Shown piece after piece: positions 10,130 to 21,479 of a DNA stretch of 64,000 nt; positions within the stretch are counted from its first letter, which is position 1; each line of letters begins with the position of its first letter. The notes under the pieces were generated by a model, which had not been told where the DNA came from, did not search any database, and saw only the letters and a list, made by a program, of their open reading frames with translations. The position numbers were made by a program, and so were the translations under genes. The DNA is taken from NCBI RefSeq assembly GCF_003668045.3, contig NW_023276806.1, forward strand, positions 230,312,205 to 230,376,204, given 5' to 3'. The stretch is from Cricetulus griseus. Taxonomy: Eukaryota; Chordata; Mammalia; Rodentia; Cricetidae.

Positions 10130-11155
10130 CAAATAAGCCTGTATGGGTGGAGCAGTGGCCCTTAACTAAAAAACATCACAGGCACTTGAACAACTAGTAC
10201 AGGGGCAGTTTGATGCGAAACATACTGAGGAAACTGCAAGTCCTTGGATTCTCCTGGATTTGTAATAAGAAAGAAAGCTGGAAAGTGGTAAATATTAACT
10301 GATTTGAGAACTGAAAATAGTAATTTAACTTATGGTTCCTTTACAGCCTGGAATTCCTTTACCTTCTGTATTGCCTAAAGCATGGCCTATAATATTTGCT
10401 GATTTAAAAGATTGCTTCTTTACTATTCCCCAGCAGGAACAAGATAGAGAAAAATTTGCTTTTGCGGTTCTTACTTATAATACCCAGCCTGTAAACTGGC
10501 ATTATTGGAAAGTCTTTCCCTAGGAAATGTTAAATAGTCCAACTTTATATCAATCTTTTGTGAATTAACTATTGGAAGTGATTCATAAACATTTTCCTCA
10601 ATTCATTATTTACCATTATATGGATGATATCCTATTAGCTGCCTCTGATATCAGTACCCTTGAAAAGGTATTTGCTGTTGTACAACAGATCTTACCTCAA
10701 AGGTAAGATTGCTCTTGAAAAAATTCAAAGAGGAGATGCTCGTAATTATTTAGGATTTAAATTAAGTAAACAGAGAATCCAGCCACAATAGGCACAGATT
10801 TGAAAAAAAATCAATTGCAAAGTGTTAAAGACTTTCAAAAATTATTAGGAGATATTGTTTTCAGCCTATCATTGAGCTACTTATGCAAGAATTAAATAAT
10901 TTGTCTCAAATTTTGCAAGGTGACTCAGATTTAAACACACAATTAACAGCTGAAGCAAAAAAAAAGTTTGCCCAAGTAAAACAGAAATTGCAGGGTGCCT
11001 ATATACATCAATTAGATCTCACAATTGAATAAGTAATTCTAGTAATTTTACCTTCTACCCATCCCTCTACTAGACCCATTATGCAAAGGGAGGATAAAAT
11101 TTTAGAATGTATTTTCCTAGCTCACAAACAGAGTTATAAGTTAAAAACCCATGAA
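10130..11155 (+). pseudogene. ERV A pol, reverse-transcriptase region (broken)
   Basis: Betaretrovirus-type RT blocks are visible: FADLKDCFFTIP, then YMDD near 10617-10628, then a KIQRGDA-like block. Stops and frame changes break it (for example soon after the FFTIP block). It encodes no functional product. Its closest relatives in the window are the RT regions of ERV B and ERV C, which are better preserved. Confidence 0.87.
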
Positions 11156-11157
11156 GA

Positions 11158-11345
11158 GGTTCTGGAGAGTTGGCTCAGAGGTTAAGAACACTGCCTCCTC
11201 TTTCAGAGGTCCTAAGTTCAATTCCTAGCACTCGTATGGTTGCTCACAACCATTGATAATGAGATCTAGTACCCCCTTTTGGCCTGCAAGGAATACATGC
11301 AGACAGGACACTGTATATGCAATAAGTAAATAAATCTTAAAAAAA
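11158..11345 (+). mobile_element. B2 SINE inside ERV A
   Basis: GGCTCAGAGGTTAAGAACAC, a TTGCTCACAACCAT block and an AATAAGTAAATAAATC tail. Confidence 0.9.
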
Positions 11346-11365
11346 ATATATATATATAGAAAAGG

Positions 11366-11518
11366 TTTCTGGGCTGGGCAGTGGTGGCACACAGGAGGCA
11401 GAGGCAGGCAGATCTCTGTGAGTTCAAGGCCAGCCTGGTCTACAAAGCAAGTTCCAGGACAGCCAGGGAAACACAGAGAAACCCTGTCTCAAAAACAACA
11501 ACAACAACAACAAAAAAA
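11366..11518 (+). mobile_element. B1 SINE inside ERV A
   Basis: GGGCAGTGGTGGCACA, GAGGCAGAGGCAGG and the Mus-like tail GTTCCAGGACAGCC. It is missing about 25 bp around the TTTAATCCCAGC block and ends in (AAC)n. Confidence 0.9.
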
Positions 11519-11555
11519 GAAGGTTTCTGAATTAATTATAAAGGACATCCCAACC

Positions 11556-11802
11556 ATAGTTCCTTCTCCTAGCTCCCCTCCCCTTCTCCCCCAACCCATT
11601 CTAGTCTACTGCTCCTCACAGGTGAGGGCTCCCATGAGGAGTCAACAAAGTCTGACACAATAGGTTGGGGCAGGGCATCAAGACTGAGCATGGCATCCCA
11701 CCATAGAGAGTGGGCTCCAACAAGGTAGCTCATGTACTGGGATAATATTGTGATCCTACTGCCAGGGGCCCCTCAGCTCATCCAAGCTTCACAGCTGTCT
11801 CC
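11556..11802 (-). mobile_element. L1 3' fragment inside ERV A
   Basis: On the plus strand it matches the antisense L1 3'-region pattern also seen at 53.2-53.5 kb (GAGCATGGCATCCCACC, then GTGGGCTCCAA, then CAGGGGCCCC, then ACAGCTGTC). It sits between ERV A RT and RNase H. Confidence 0.6.
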
Positions 11803-12032
11803 CACATTCTTAGGAGAAATTCACAAAAATTATCCCCAAATTAAGCAACTTCAATTTATGGAAGGAACTGAATGGATTCTTCCCTGCATAGTGAAAACAA
11901 AAACAAAAACAAAAAAAACCACAAAACACCCCACCTATTTCTGGGGTTCTTACATTCAATACTGACACAAAAATATTATAATCTTTATAAAGCAGGAAAC
12001 ATAAGTAAAGTAATTTGAAATTCATATGGTTC
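11803..12032 (+). pseudogene. ERV A RNase H start (broken)
   Basis: Parallels ERV B at 16555-16740: a TEWILPCIVK block, then an expanded (AAAAC)n insertion, then a Thr-Asp block at about 11955, then an AGN-like block. It stops at the TGGTTC duplication and continues at 25743. Confidence 0.72.
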
Positions 12033-12789
12033 TAATGAGCGAATATCAGTATGGAGTCAGGAATGATATTAGGGCATATTTATTAGGGAGATTCTTTACT
12101 AATAGAGCAACCTAGCCATCCGGCAGGAAATGAAGTAAGCAGAGCAACCCGATGAAGCAGGTGTGGGGGACCTAATATTTCTGTTATGGAAAATTTTGGG
12201 GCCCAGTCTCTAGCTGCTGTAAACAGGGGCACCGGAAAGCCTCGGGTCACCATTGTATTGTTAATTGCCATTAGGCTACTATTGTTTACCATGGCCTCAG
12301 GGTAATATGTCTCCTAATTTGCATCTCTGTATAGATCCATGCCTGGGCTGAGGACTCTGCCTACATGATCAAGAGTTGTTTAGGTAATAGAATCACTTAA
12401 TGTTAGCTATATGCATTATAATAGATGCTTCCTGATGTTGTCCCTGCCCTTGGCAGACTATTTAAATGGACTTCTCAATAAACTGTGGCTGCTCGGCATC
12501 AGCTGGGAGCCCTTCTGAGATGATATGGTCTTTCCTGTCTCATCATCGTTGGGTAATTAAACTTCCCTAGTCCACACACTTCCACTCAGAATCGGACCCG
12601 GGACTGTACGGCTGGCTCCGTTCACAGTCCTAAAGACATCGGTCGGAAACAGCAGGGAAAAGAAGGGGTGCCCCGAGTGTGTCCCCTCACTCTTAAGCCT
12701 CCCTCACTTCCCCTGACCACACCTTAGGGGACATGGCCAGGTAACCTGTAGCCAGCCCTGAGAAGGTTTGGTTTGGGTGTCCTCCTGCA
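12033..12789 (-). mobile_element. ERV C 3' LTR, itself interrupted
   Basis: The minus strand begins TGCAGGAGGACACCC after the polypurine tract AAAGGGAAAT. It carries GTGTGGTCAGGGGAAG, similar to GTGTGATCAGGGGAGG in the ERV B LTR, and ends with an AATAAATATGCC poly(A) region and CTCATTA next to TGGTTC. Its 757-bp span is much longer than the ERV B LTRs because another LTR-like sequence sits inside it. Confidence 0.72.
12163..12628 (+). mobile_element. Candidate solo LTR within ERV C 3' LTR
   Basis: A plus-strand segment from TGTGGGGGACC to CCGTTCACA with an AATAAACTGTGGCTGC poly(A) region near 12477 and a GC-rich end. It separates the U3-like and U5-like parts of the ERV C LTR. No clean target duplication was seen and the edges are uncertain. 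Confidence 0.45.
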
Positions 12790-12815
12790 ATTTCCCTTTG
12801 AGTCTAAAAGAGGAT

Positions 12816-13076
12816 TGTAGGGAGACACTGTAGCCCCGCCTCCTAGTAGCCCCTACAGGTGTCCCTGGCCACGCCCGTGAGGGTGTGATCAGGGGAGGTA
12901 GAAGATGACACTAGAACAATTCTTAAGAGGCCACGCACACGTGGAGCTTGCTTCTCTCTCTGGCCACGCTAGCTTGAGGCCTCTGGGCACGCTTTGGCTT
13001 GCGTTTGGGCTGGTGTTTATGTGAATAAAGAAATCTCAGCATTACGGCCTACAGATCATCTTTGAGCGCACGCATA
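12816..13076 (+). mobile_element. ERV B 5' LTR
   Basis: TGTAGGGAGACACTG start; GAATAAAGAAATC poly(A) signal near 13022; ends near GCGCACGCATA. It matches the 3' LTR at 18780-19034 with substitutions and small indels, so the insertion is not recent. Confidence 0.93.
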
Positions 13077-13077
13077 C

Positions 13078-13094
13078 TTGGCGCCCTGACAACC
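13078..13094 (+). promoter_or_regulatory. ERV B primer-binding site
   Basis: TTGGCGCCCTGAC directly follows the 5' LTR. TGGCGCCC is the core expected for a lysine-tRNA primer, as in betaretroviruses. The full 18-nt match was not verified. Confidence 0.65.
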
Positions 13095-14748
13095 ACCACC
13101 CACGGCTACATTGCTCTGAATGGGCCCCTGAGCACCCACACCCAAGATAGGCTTCAACAATCGGATAATGCCATTAAATCAATGGCTAAAAAATGTGAAA
13201 GAGACTATGGTAGAATTAGAGCTGAGTTTCAAAGCCTGCAAGATGAATTACAGAACATTGATAACAAGCTAGAAATGTCTATCAAGGCAATTGCTGAGGC
13301 AAATCACAACCTTGATTCTAAATTTCAATCTCTGGATGGCTATCTCCATTCCACCCAGATGCTAGCTAGGGACAAAAGTATTACCTGTCTAGAAAACCTT
13401 ATAGAACAATTGTCGCAGCAACTCATGGATTCTATATCATACCTTGAATCTTTCATGATAAATGAGATTAAAACCTCCCAGGAGGATGTCCTGGCTAGGC
13501 TGAAGGATCGATTTGACAAAGAGGAGGCAGAATCGGTCCAATCTGAGGTGCCTACTCCGAACAGATATTTCAATCATTCTAAAGCAATTACACACACACC
13601 TCTAGTCTACCTGGCCATGGTGGTGGAAAAGCAACCAACTAAAAGACACTCCCAGGGGTAGACAGTGTATGCATGGCAACCACTCCAGTTGAAAGATCTT
13701 AAGCATATTAAAGAATCAGTTGTCTCATACAGTCTTCATAGCCCATACGTAAAACAGCTATTACATTCATGGGCCACCTTTAACAGGGTGACACCCGCAG
13801 ATTGGGAAGGACTGGTGTCAGCTGTCCTTGAGAATTCTTGCCAAATTGAATGGAAGGCATTGCTCAGGGAGGGAGGGAAACTCCTAGAGTGGCAGGCCAT
13901 TAGAGACCGGGTTGATGCGCCCCTCCAGAAAATCCTAGGAGAAGGTATTTATGCTGACCCACAGGTTCAGACTGAATATGACGACCATATGCTGTCCCTA
14001 AGCAGAAAAGCAGCACTAAATGCATGGGATAAGGTTCGTGAGCCAGGAGAATGATTAGAAGCTTATACCAGAATAGAACAGGGACAAACAGAACCATTTA
14101 AGGACTTCTTAGACCGGTTGACCAGAGCAGTAGACATACAAGTAACAGATTCAGTGATACGACATTCAATTGTGTAAACCTTAGCTTATGACAATGCAAA
14201 CCCAATATGCAAAAGAATACTTTTGCCTTTAAAGATCAGATCAGCTCCATTAGAAGAATGGGTTCTGCATACTGCCACATGACAGTAACATGCAAGATGC
14301 TGGAATTTGGACAGGAGAAACTGTCCCAAGAGGTTTCAAAAGGCAACAGGAGATTAGGAGAGATAATGACAGAAGGACTTGGGAAGGAGAAGCACCTTAC
14401 AGGGACTCACACAGGTATCAAGAGGCCAGTGTTCATCACTACCATGACCCAGAACCTCGCATAGGAAGAGCACACTCCAGGAGTCCACGAAAGCATCAGG
14501 AGAATAGATGTTTCAGCTGTGGTAGAATGGGACATATAAGGAGAAATTGTAGGCAAAGAAATTCTAACGATTCCCCACGTGACAGGTCATTGCCCTCTAG
14601 GTTATGTAGGAGATGTGGTAAGGGCAGACCCTGGACTAACGAATGCAGATCGACTAGGGGCATGCAAGGGAACCTGTTAACATCGGGAAACTCCAAAGGG
14701 CACCTCCAGCAGACCCCACATCGAGAAGGGTCCAATCATTCCCAGTGA
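13095..14748 (+). pseudogene. ERV B gag (5'-deleted, frameshifted)
   Basis: The remaining gag begins with a coiled-coil-like matrix-side segment (about 13150-13660), then a capsid block starting YAWQPLQLKDLKHIKE at about 13668, a stop after 14054, and two nucleocapsid zinc knuckles (CFSCGRMGHIRRNC at about 14508-14549 and a CRRCGKGRPW-type CCHC at about 14604-14650). Frame changes occur at about 13660, 14055-14200 and 14290. ERV C has additional N-terminal gag and leader sequence that ERV B lacks, so ERV B has a 5' deletion close to its primer site. Confidence 0.85.
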
Positions 14749-14776
14749 CCATCGGAGACAATCTCTCACAGGACGA

Positions 14777-15292
14777 ATGGATAGTTCTTTGCCTATTGTG
14801 AAAAATGCTCTAGATGGTAGTTTGAATAGTGATGAAGAATCAAATGTGAATGGACAAAATGAGAAATGCGTATTTTGGCAAATTTCTATTAATGATAAAA
14901 GAACTCAGTTGAAAGTGAAAATTAATAATAAAGTTATTACTGGCTTAGTAGACACTGGGGCGGATGTGACTATTGTTACCCAAAAGTCTTGGCCTCAGAA
15001 ATGGCCTCTTAAAGAGGCAAATGTACAATTTTTAGGAATTGGTACTCTATCTAGAGTTCGTCGGAGTGTTAACTCAGTGGTCTGCATTGGACAGGAAGGA
15101 CAGAAAGGGAGACTGAAACCATATGTGGCAGATACAGCTATAAATCTCTGGGGTTGTGATCTCTTACAGCAATGGAATACTCAAATTAAAATCCCTCCAA
15201 TGTCAGATAAGAATTCTAAAAAATCACTGGATAGTAGGAAGGATCGGGTAAGATGCCATGGAAAATGGTTACCAACTATCCAGGCTGTATAG
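14777..15292 (+). pseudogene. ERV B pro (aspartic protease region)
   Basis: A 171-codon open stretch with the retroviral protease active site LVDTGADVTIV (about 14944-14975) and a downstream WGCDLLQQW block, the typical C-terminal flank of betaretroviral protease. The catalytic Asp is intact. It ends in a stop before RT and has no intact upstream frame to be expressed from. Confidence 0.85.
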
Positions 15293-15369
15293 AAACTAAA
15301 TACAAATGATGGGCCTTCAGATGAACCAAAGGACCTGCCATTAAAATGGCTTACAGATGAACTGGTCTG

Positions 15370-16590
15370 GACAGGGCAATGACCTTTGACCTCTGAGAAG
15401 CTAGAGGCTCTAGAAAAATTAGTAAGGAACAGCTGGAGGCTGGTCACATAGGGCAATCTACCAGCCCTTGGAATTCTCCTGTATTTGTTATCAAGAAGAA
15501 GTCAGGTAACTGGAGAATGCTGACAGACCTGAGAGCCATAAATAAGGTAATTCAATCTATGGGCTCTCTACAGCCTGGAATGCCACTGCCTTCCTTAATA
15601 CCTAAAGGATGGCCGATCATAGTAATTGATCTGAAAGACTGCTTTTTCACTATACCATTACAAGAAAGTGTTAGAGAGAAATTTGCATTTACAGTACCAA
15701 CTCTTAATAACTCACAGCCATTTCGGAGATATTAGTGGAAAGTTTTACCTCAAGGGATGCTAAATAGTCCTACTTTATGTCAACACTTTGTACAACCACC
15801 TTTGGAAATAATTCTAAAAAATTTCCACAATCTCTTGTTTATCATTATATGGATGATATTCTTTTATCGGATTCTAATAAGGAAACTTTGGAACATATGT
15901 TTGACATGGTGAAGGAAGTTCTGCCTAGATGGGGGTTACAAATAGCCCTGGAAAAGATACAAAGAGGAGATTCTATTAACTATTTAGGATATAAGATAGA
16001 CTTACAAAGAATTAGACCACAGAAGGTGCAAATTAGAAGGGATCGTTATCAAACTCTTAACAGTCTTCAGAAGCTACTAGGAGAAATTTCTCAATTACAG
16101 ATGATTATTGGTGTAGAGGGACATTACTTAAAGCATTTAAAGATGGTACTAAAAGGTGATAAGGAACTAAACAGTCCACTAATATTATCTGTTGAGGCAG
16201 AAAAACAGTTACAATGGGTAGAAAACAGAATATTGGATATGCATGTAGATCGGATAAACCTTGATTTAGACTGCATTCTGGTCATCTTGCCATCCAGAGA
16301 ATACCCTTCTGGGATTCTGATGCAGAGGGAAGACACTATATTAGAATGGATATTTCTGCCACATAAACAGAATAAAAAGTTAAAGACATACATAGAAAAG
16401 ATTTCTGATTTGATTTTAAAGGGTAAATTAAGACTTCATCAGCTGACTGGAAAAGATTCAGGGGAAATTATAGTACCTTTAAATAATGATGAAATTTCCT
16501 CCTTATGGAAGGATAATGAATATTGGCATATAGCTCTTACCGACTTTTTGGGAACAATTAGTAACAACTATCCCAAAACCGACAATTAAA
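15370..16590 (+). pseudogene. ERV B pol, reverse transcriptase (broken)
   Basis: RT blocks in order: MLTDLRAINKVIQ (about 15517), VIDLKDCFFTIPL (about 15622), a stop at about 15734, then YMDDILLSDSN (about 15847), a KIQRGDSINYLGYKI block and the thumb/connection region to 16589. Besides the internal stop there is a TGA near 15379 in the N-terminal part. The YMDD catalytic motif is intact but the protein is not continuous. Confidence 0.9.
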
Positions 16591-16880
16591 TTAATAAAAA
16601 AGACAGGCTGGATTCTTCCACGCATTGTAAGACAAACTCCCATTTCTGGAGTTCTTATTTTCTACACTGATGCTAACAAATCAGGTAAGGCTAGTTATAA
16701 AGCAGGTGAGGTAAGTAAAATAGTTTAAAGTCCATATACATCTGTACAGAAGGCAGAATTATATGCAATTCTCATGGTGCTTATGGATTTTACGGAACCT
16801 CTTAACATAGTTACTGATTCCCAATATGCAGAGAGAGTTGTCTTACACATAGAGAGAATTCGTCCCTGATAATACTGAAC
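16591..16880 (+). pseudogene. ERV B RNase H region (broken)
   Basis: A YTDANKSG block at about 16665, then an AELYAILMVLMDF block (about 16755-16790) and a VTDSQYAERV block: the expected RNase H D-E-D arrangement. A stop after the AGEV region and a frame change near 16860 break it. Confidence 0.82.
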
Positions 16881-17810
16881 TAACCTCGTTGTTCTTGCAG
16901 TTACAGGAAACAATCAGAAACAGAAGTAACCCACTGTACATTACGCATATCAGATCCCATACAGGTCTGCCAGGCCCACTGGCACAAGGCAATGACAAGA
17001 TTGATCGTTTATTAATTGGCACTGTGCTAGAAGCCTCAGAATTTCATAAAAAACATCATGTAAATAGCAAGGGTTTAAAGAAGGGCTTCTCCATCACTTG
17101 GCAACAAGCCAAGGAGATAATGAGAATCTGTCCTACTTGTTCCCTTTATAACCAAACTCCATTGCCAGCAGGCTGTAATCCTAAAGGCATTCGGAGGAAT
17201 GAGGTTTGGCAAATGGACATCTTTCACTTTACAGAATTTAGAAATTTGAAATATGTACATCATACTATAGACACATTCTCAGGTTTCCAATGGGCTACTG
17301 CTCTCAACTCTGAAAAAGCTGATTCCGTTATTACACACCTACTAGAGGTGATGGCAGTTATGGGCATATCTGCACAGATAAAAACTGACAATGCTCCAGC
17401 ATATGTCTCCACAAAAATGGAACAGTTCTTCAAATATTATAACATAAAGCATGTCACAGGTATACCACACAATCCTACAGGACAAGCAGTGATTGAGAGA
17501 TCTAATAGGATGCTTAAGGAGATGCTCCATAGGCAAGCTGGTAAGTGAAAACCCCCCAAACACAGGTTGCATAATGCTTTATTGACACTAAACTTTCTTA
17601 ATGCCAATGACAAAGGACAAACAGCTGCGGAAAGACACTGGACTACGGAAAAAACTGCTGAACTAAATCAACAAGTGTACTTCAAAGATGTAATGACCTC
17701 GGTATGGAAACCCAGACATGTGTTACATTGGGATAAGGGGTTTTGCATTTGTTTCCACAGGAGAAGAAAAACTTTGGATACCATCAAAGTTGATCAAGAT
17801 TCGAGTTGAA
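16881..17810 (+). pseudogene. ERV B integrase (C-terminally broken)
   Basis: A mostly open 219-codon stretch with an HHCC zinc-binding module (a THIRSHTG-type His, HKKHH, and CPTCS), then the DDE core: WQMDIFHF, IKTDNAPAY and the Glu in TGQAVIERSNR. A stop at about 17547 cuts off the C-terminal domain, which continues in another frame. Confidence 0.88.
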
Positions 17811-18779
17811 AAAGACAACCCTCTTGACAAGGACGAGTGACAGGTATTTACTGAGGTGTATCTCATAAACTAAATAGAAACCTCCCAAAGGAATGGGAAA
17901 TGCTTTGTTTTTCTTTTCACAGAAAAACTCACCTCCAGAAGTCAAAGGACACTGCATGTGTAGATACTTAAGGAAAGAAGGTAGCTATAAACATCAAACA
18001 AAAGGAACCTGCCATACAGTAAACTTTACAGCTGTCTCTCAAATAACTCTATTTCTCTTCATTTCCTAGTTCCTATTCAATTAAATTGGTGCTGGATTTA
18101 GAGTTGGATTTGGCTTTCCTCCCCTAAAATCCAAACATGTTATTTAACTAAATTTTAGAGTTTCTGTATTACATCAAGAAGCCAATTGATGTAATGCAGA
18201 ATAAATGAAGAATTTGAGGACTATCTTTGTCTTTTCTAGGCTCTTTCTCTCAAGGCATACATCCTCTCATAATTGTCATTTTCCCATGGTTGCCTTTCCT
18301 GGTATGCATACATGTGCAAGCAAACATTCCTCTGCTAACACTTATGTTTGAGTTCCACACAGCCAATAAAGACCAGACTGTCAGCAATCTCTGGACGCTC
18401 TGGAAAAGGAATTGGACCACACCTCTTCGACTGCACTGAATCCAACTTACTCCGTTTCAACTGACACCCCAACCAGGGCTTCGAGTACTGACTTCAATCA
18501 AGTTGAGGATTTCAACCAGATCTTCAATCAAGCAAATCCCATCTAACATGGATTGGAGATAACCCATTAGAGACATTCACTATACTAACATTTTTTTTCT
18601 ACAGGACCCCTCAAGGCTACCATCGTCCCATTTCAGCAGGAAGTAACTTAGCCGGAATAGACATAGTTAGGATGTACAATAACATATTATTGTATCTTCT
18701 TGTATTTCACCTTATGATTGTTAATTTTGGATCTTTTACACTATTAAGTTTTAATCCTCTTTTAGACTAAAAGGGGAAT
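17811..18779 (+). other. ERV B region between pol and 3' LTR
   Basis: No envelope-like frame was recognised. A polypurine tract AAAAGGGGAAT directly precedes the LTR at 18780. ERV C holds a homologous stretch at about 19041-20080 on the minus strand. Confidence 0.65.
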
Positions 18780-19034
18780 TGTAGGGAGACACTGTAGCCC
18801 CGCCTCCTAGTAGCCACATGAGGGCGTGGTCAGGGGAGGTCGAGGTCAGGGGAGGTCGAAGATGACACGGAGACAATTCTTAAGAGGCCGTGAACACCTG
18901 GAGTTCGCTTCTCTCTCTGGCCACGCTAGCTTGCGGCCTCTGGGCACACTCTGGCTTGCATTTGGGCTGGTGTTTATCTGAATAAAGAAATCTTAGCATT
19001 ATGGCCTATGGATCATCTTTGAGTGTACGCAATA
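18780..19034 (+). mobile_element. ERV B 3' LTR
   Basis: TGTAGGGAGACACTG start and GAATAAAGAAATC poly(A) signal, like the 5' LTR. It has a short internal duplication of GGTCAGGGGAGGTCGA. It is followed by GAGGAT, the duplicated target site. Confidence 0.93.
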
Positions 19035-20356
19035 GAGGATTAAAACTTAACAGTGTAAAGTATCCAAAATTAACAATCATAAGGGTGAAATATACATGTA
19101 CATGTCACATCCTAACTCTGTCTATTTTAACTAAACCCTAAAGTCATCTGAAAGAGGTGTCCAAGCCTGAACACCTACTTCCAAACCCAACCCTAGACAA
19201 CAGGAAACTATCCCTAACTAGGTATATACACTATCCTAAATGACAACAATGGGGAAAGGGGGCGTAGCATTCTTCAAATTACTTCCTGCTGAAATGGGAT
19301 GATGATAGCCTCATGGGGTTCTGTAGGAAGAAAATGTTAGTATAATTAAAGTCTTGAGTGGATTGTATCCAGTCCATATTGATGGGACTTGCTTGATTGA
19401 AGATCTAGGTTGAAGTTTTTAATTTGATTGAAGTCCTTGTGTTGATTGAAGTCAGTACTCGAAGCTCTGGCTGTAGTGTCAGTTGAAACGAAGCGAGTAA
19501 GATCCAGTGTCCTTGAGGAGGTGTGGGCTGTTTTCTTTCTGGAGCATCCAGGGGTTGCTGTCAGGCAGGTCTTCATTGGCTGTAAGGGAATCAAACATAA
19601 ATGTTAGCAGAGAAATGTTTGGTTGTATATGTATGCATGCATACTGGGAAGGGCAACCACAAGAAAATAGCAATTATGAGGGGGTGTACACCTTGAGACA
19701 AAGAGCCAAGAAAAGACAAATGACAGTCCCATTTTTTTCTTATTCTGTATTACATCAATTGGCTTCTTGATATAAAACAGAAATTCTGGAGTTATTTCAA
19801 CAACGTGCTTGGATTTAGAGGAAAGCCAAATCCAACTCTGAATCCAGCATTGATTTAATTGAATGGGGACTAGGAAATAAAGAGAAATAGGTATAGATGT
19901 ATCCACGAAATTTATCATATGACAATTTTCTTTTGTTTGATGGTTATATCTACCTTCTCTTGTACCCATGCAGTGTCCTTTGCCTTCTGGAGATGAGTTT
20001 TCCTGTGAAAAGACAAACAAAACACTTCCCTTTCCTTTGTGAGGTTTCTTTTTAGTTTATGAGATATACCTTAGTAGAATACCTGTCATTTCTCCCCGAC
20101 GAAAGGTTTTTCCTTTTCAACTCGAATCTTGATCAACTTTGATGGTATCCAAAGTTTTTCTTCTGTGGAAACAAATGCAAAACCCCTTCCCCAACGTAAC
20201 ACATGTCCTGGTTTTCATACAGAGGTTAGTACATCTTTGAAGTACACTGGTTGACTCAGTTCAGCAGTTTTTTCTAGAGTCCAGTGTCTTTCTGCAGCTG
20301 TTTGTCCTTTCTCATTAGCATTAAGAAAGTTTAGGGTTAATAACACATTATACAAC

Positions 20357-21000
20357 CTATGTTTGGGGGGTTTTGGTGCCCCCAGACTGTTTGTGGAGCT
20401 TCTCCTTTAGTGTTCTATTAGATCTCTGAACCACTGCTTGTCCTGTAGGACTGTGTGGTATACCAGTGACATGCTTTATGTTATAATATTTGAAAAACTC
20501 TTCCAATTTAGTAGAGACATATGATGGAGCATTGTCAGTTTTTATTTGTGCAGGCATACCCATAACTGCCATCACCTTTAGCAGGTGTGCAGAATCAGCC
20601 TTTTCAGAGCTAGGAGCAGTAGCCCATTGAAATCCTGAAATGTGTCTATAGTATGATGTACATATTTCAAATTTCCAAATTCTGTAAAGTGAAAGACATC
20701 TATCTGCCAAACCTCATTTCTCCAAATGCCCATAGGATTACAACCTGCTGGCACTGGAACTTGGTTATAAAAGGAACAAGTAGGATAGTTTCTCACTATC
20801 TCCTTGGCTTGCTGCCAAGTGATGGAGAAGTCCCTTTTTCAAACCTTTGCTATTTACATGGTGTTTCTTATGGAATTCTGAGGCTTCTAGCATATTTCCT
20901 ATTAACAAATGATCAATCTCATCATTGTCTTGTGCCAGTGGGCCTGGCAGACCCGTATGGGATCTAATATGAGTTATATATGAAGGATCAGTTCTGTTCC
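20357..21000 (-). pseudogene. ERV C integrase (broken)
   Basis: On the minus strand: a RSHTGLPGPLAQ block, HKKHH, a CSFYNQ zinc-finger end, WQIDVFHF, IKTDNAPSY and TGQAVVQRSNR. The position of the third catalytic acid reads VVQRSNR, where ERV B has VIERSNR, so the DDE Glu appears replaced. It is split into at least three frames. Confidence 0.85.
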
Positions 21001-21290
21001 TGATTGTGTCCTGCAATTGTATAAACAGTGAAGTTAATTCTGTATTATCAGGAACGAATTCTGAAGTCTCAATGTGTAACATGACTCTCTCTGCAAATTG
21101 GGAATCAGTAACTATATTAAGAGGTTCTGTAAAATCCATAAGAACCATGAGAATTGTGTATAATTCTGCCTTCTGTATAGATGTGTATATGGACTTTGAA
21201 CTACTTTACTTACCTCACCTGCTTTATAACCTGTCTTACCTGATTTGCTGGCATCAGTGTAGAAGGTAAGAACTCCAGAAATAGGAGTTT
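21001..21290 (-). pseudogene. ERV C RNase H region (broken)
   Basis: A minus-strand counterpart of ERV B 16591-16880: a VTDSQFAERV block (about 21080-21115) and a MVLMDF block. Frame breaks upstream. Confidence 0.75.
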
Positions 21291-21479
21291 GTCTTACAAT
21301 ACGTGGAAGGATCTAGATTGTCTTTTTTATGAATTTAATTCTGTCAGTTTTGGGATAATTGTTGCTATTTTTCCCCCAAAAGTCAGCAAGAGCTATTTGC
21401 CAATATTCATTGTCCTTCCAAAGGAGGAAATTTCCTCATTAGTTAAAGGTACTATAATTTCTGCTGGATCTTTTCCAGT

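Larger units (their letters stand above)
9965..12032 (+). mobile_element. ERV A, left part (betaretrovirus-like)
   Basis: A decayed ERV with recognisable reverse transcriptase and the start of RNase H. It is interrupted by B2, B1 and L1 pieces (11158-11802) and then by ERV C. It breaks at TGGTTC (12027-12032), and the same six bases reopen it at 25743. The 5' LTR and gag were not found, and many stops are present. The oldest layer of the nest. Confidence 0.87.
12816..19034 (+). mobile_element. ERV B, betaretrovirus-like provirus with both LTRs
   Basis: A 6.2-kb provirus flanked by perfect 6-bp duplications GAGGAT (12810-12815 and 19035-19040), which is the class II ERV signature. The order is LTR, primer-binding site, shortened gag, pro, pol, about 970 bp without recognisable env, polypurine tract, LTR. 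It lies in the opposite orientation inside ERV C, a relative of the same family. Several stops interrupt pol, so it is non-autonomous. The youngest of the three layers. Confidence 0.92.

Noticed and set aside
13062..13094. Start of the ERV B gag frame at 13062
   Set aside because: This position is TTG within the LTR end and primer site, so it is only an open-frame artefact; true gag sequence begins after the primer site.
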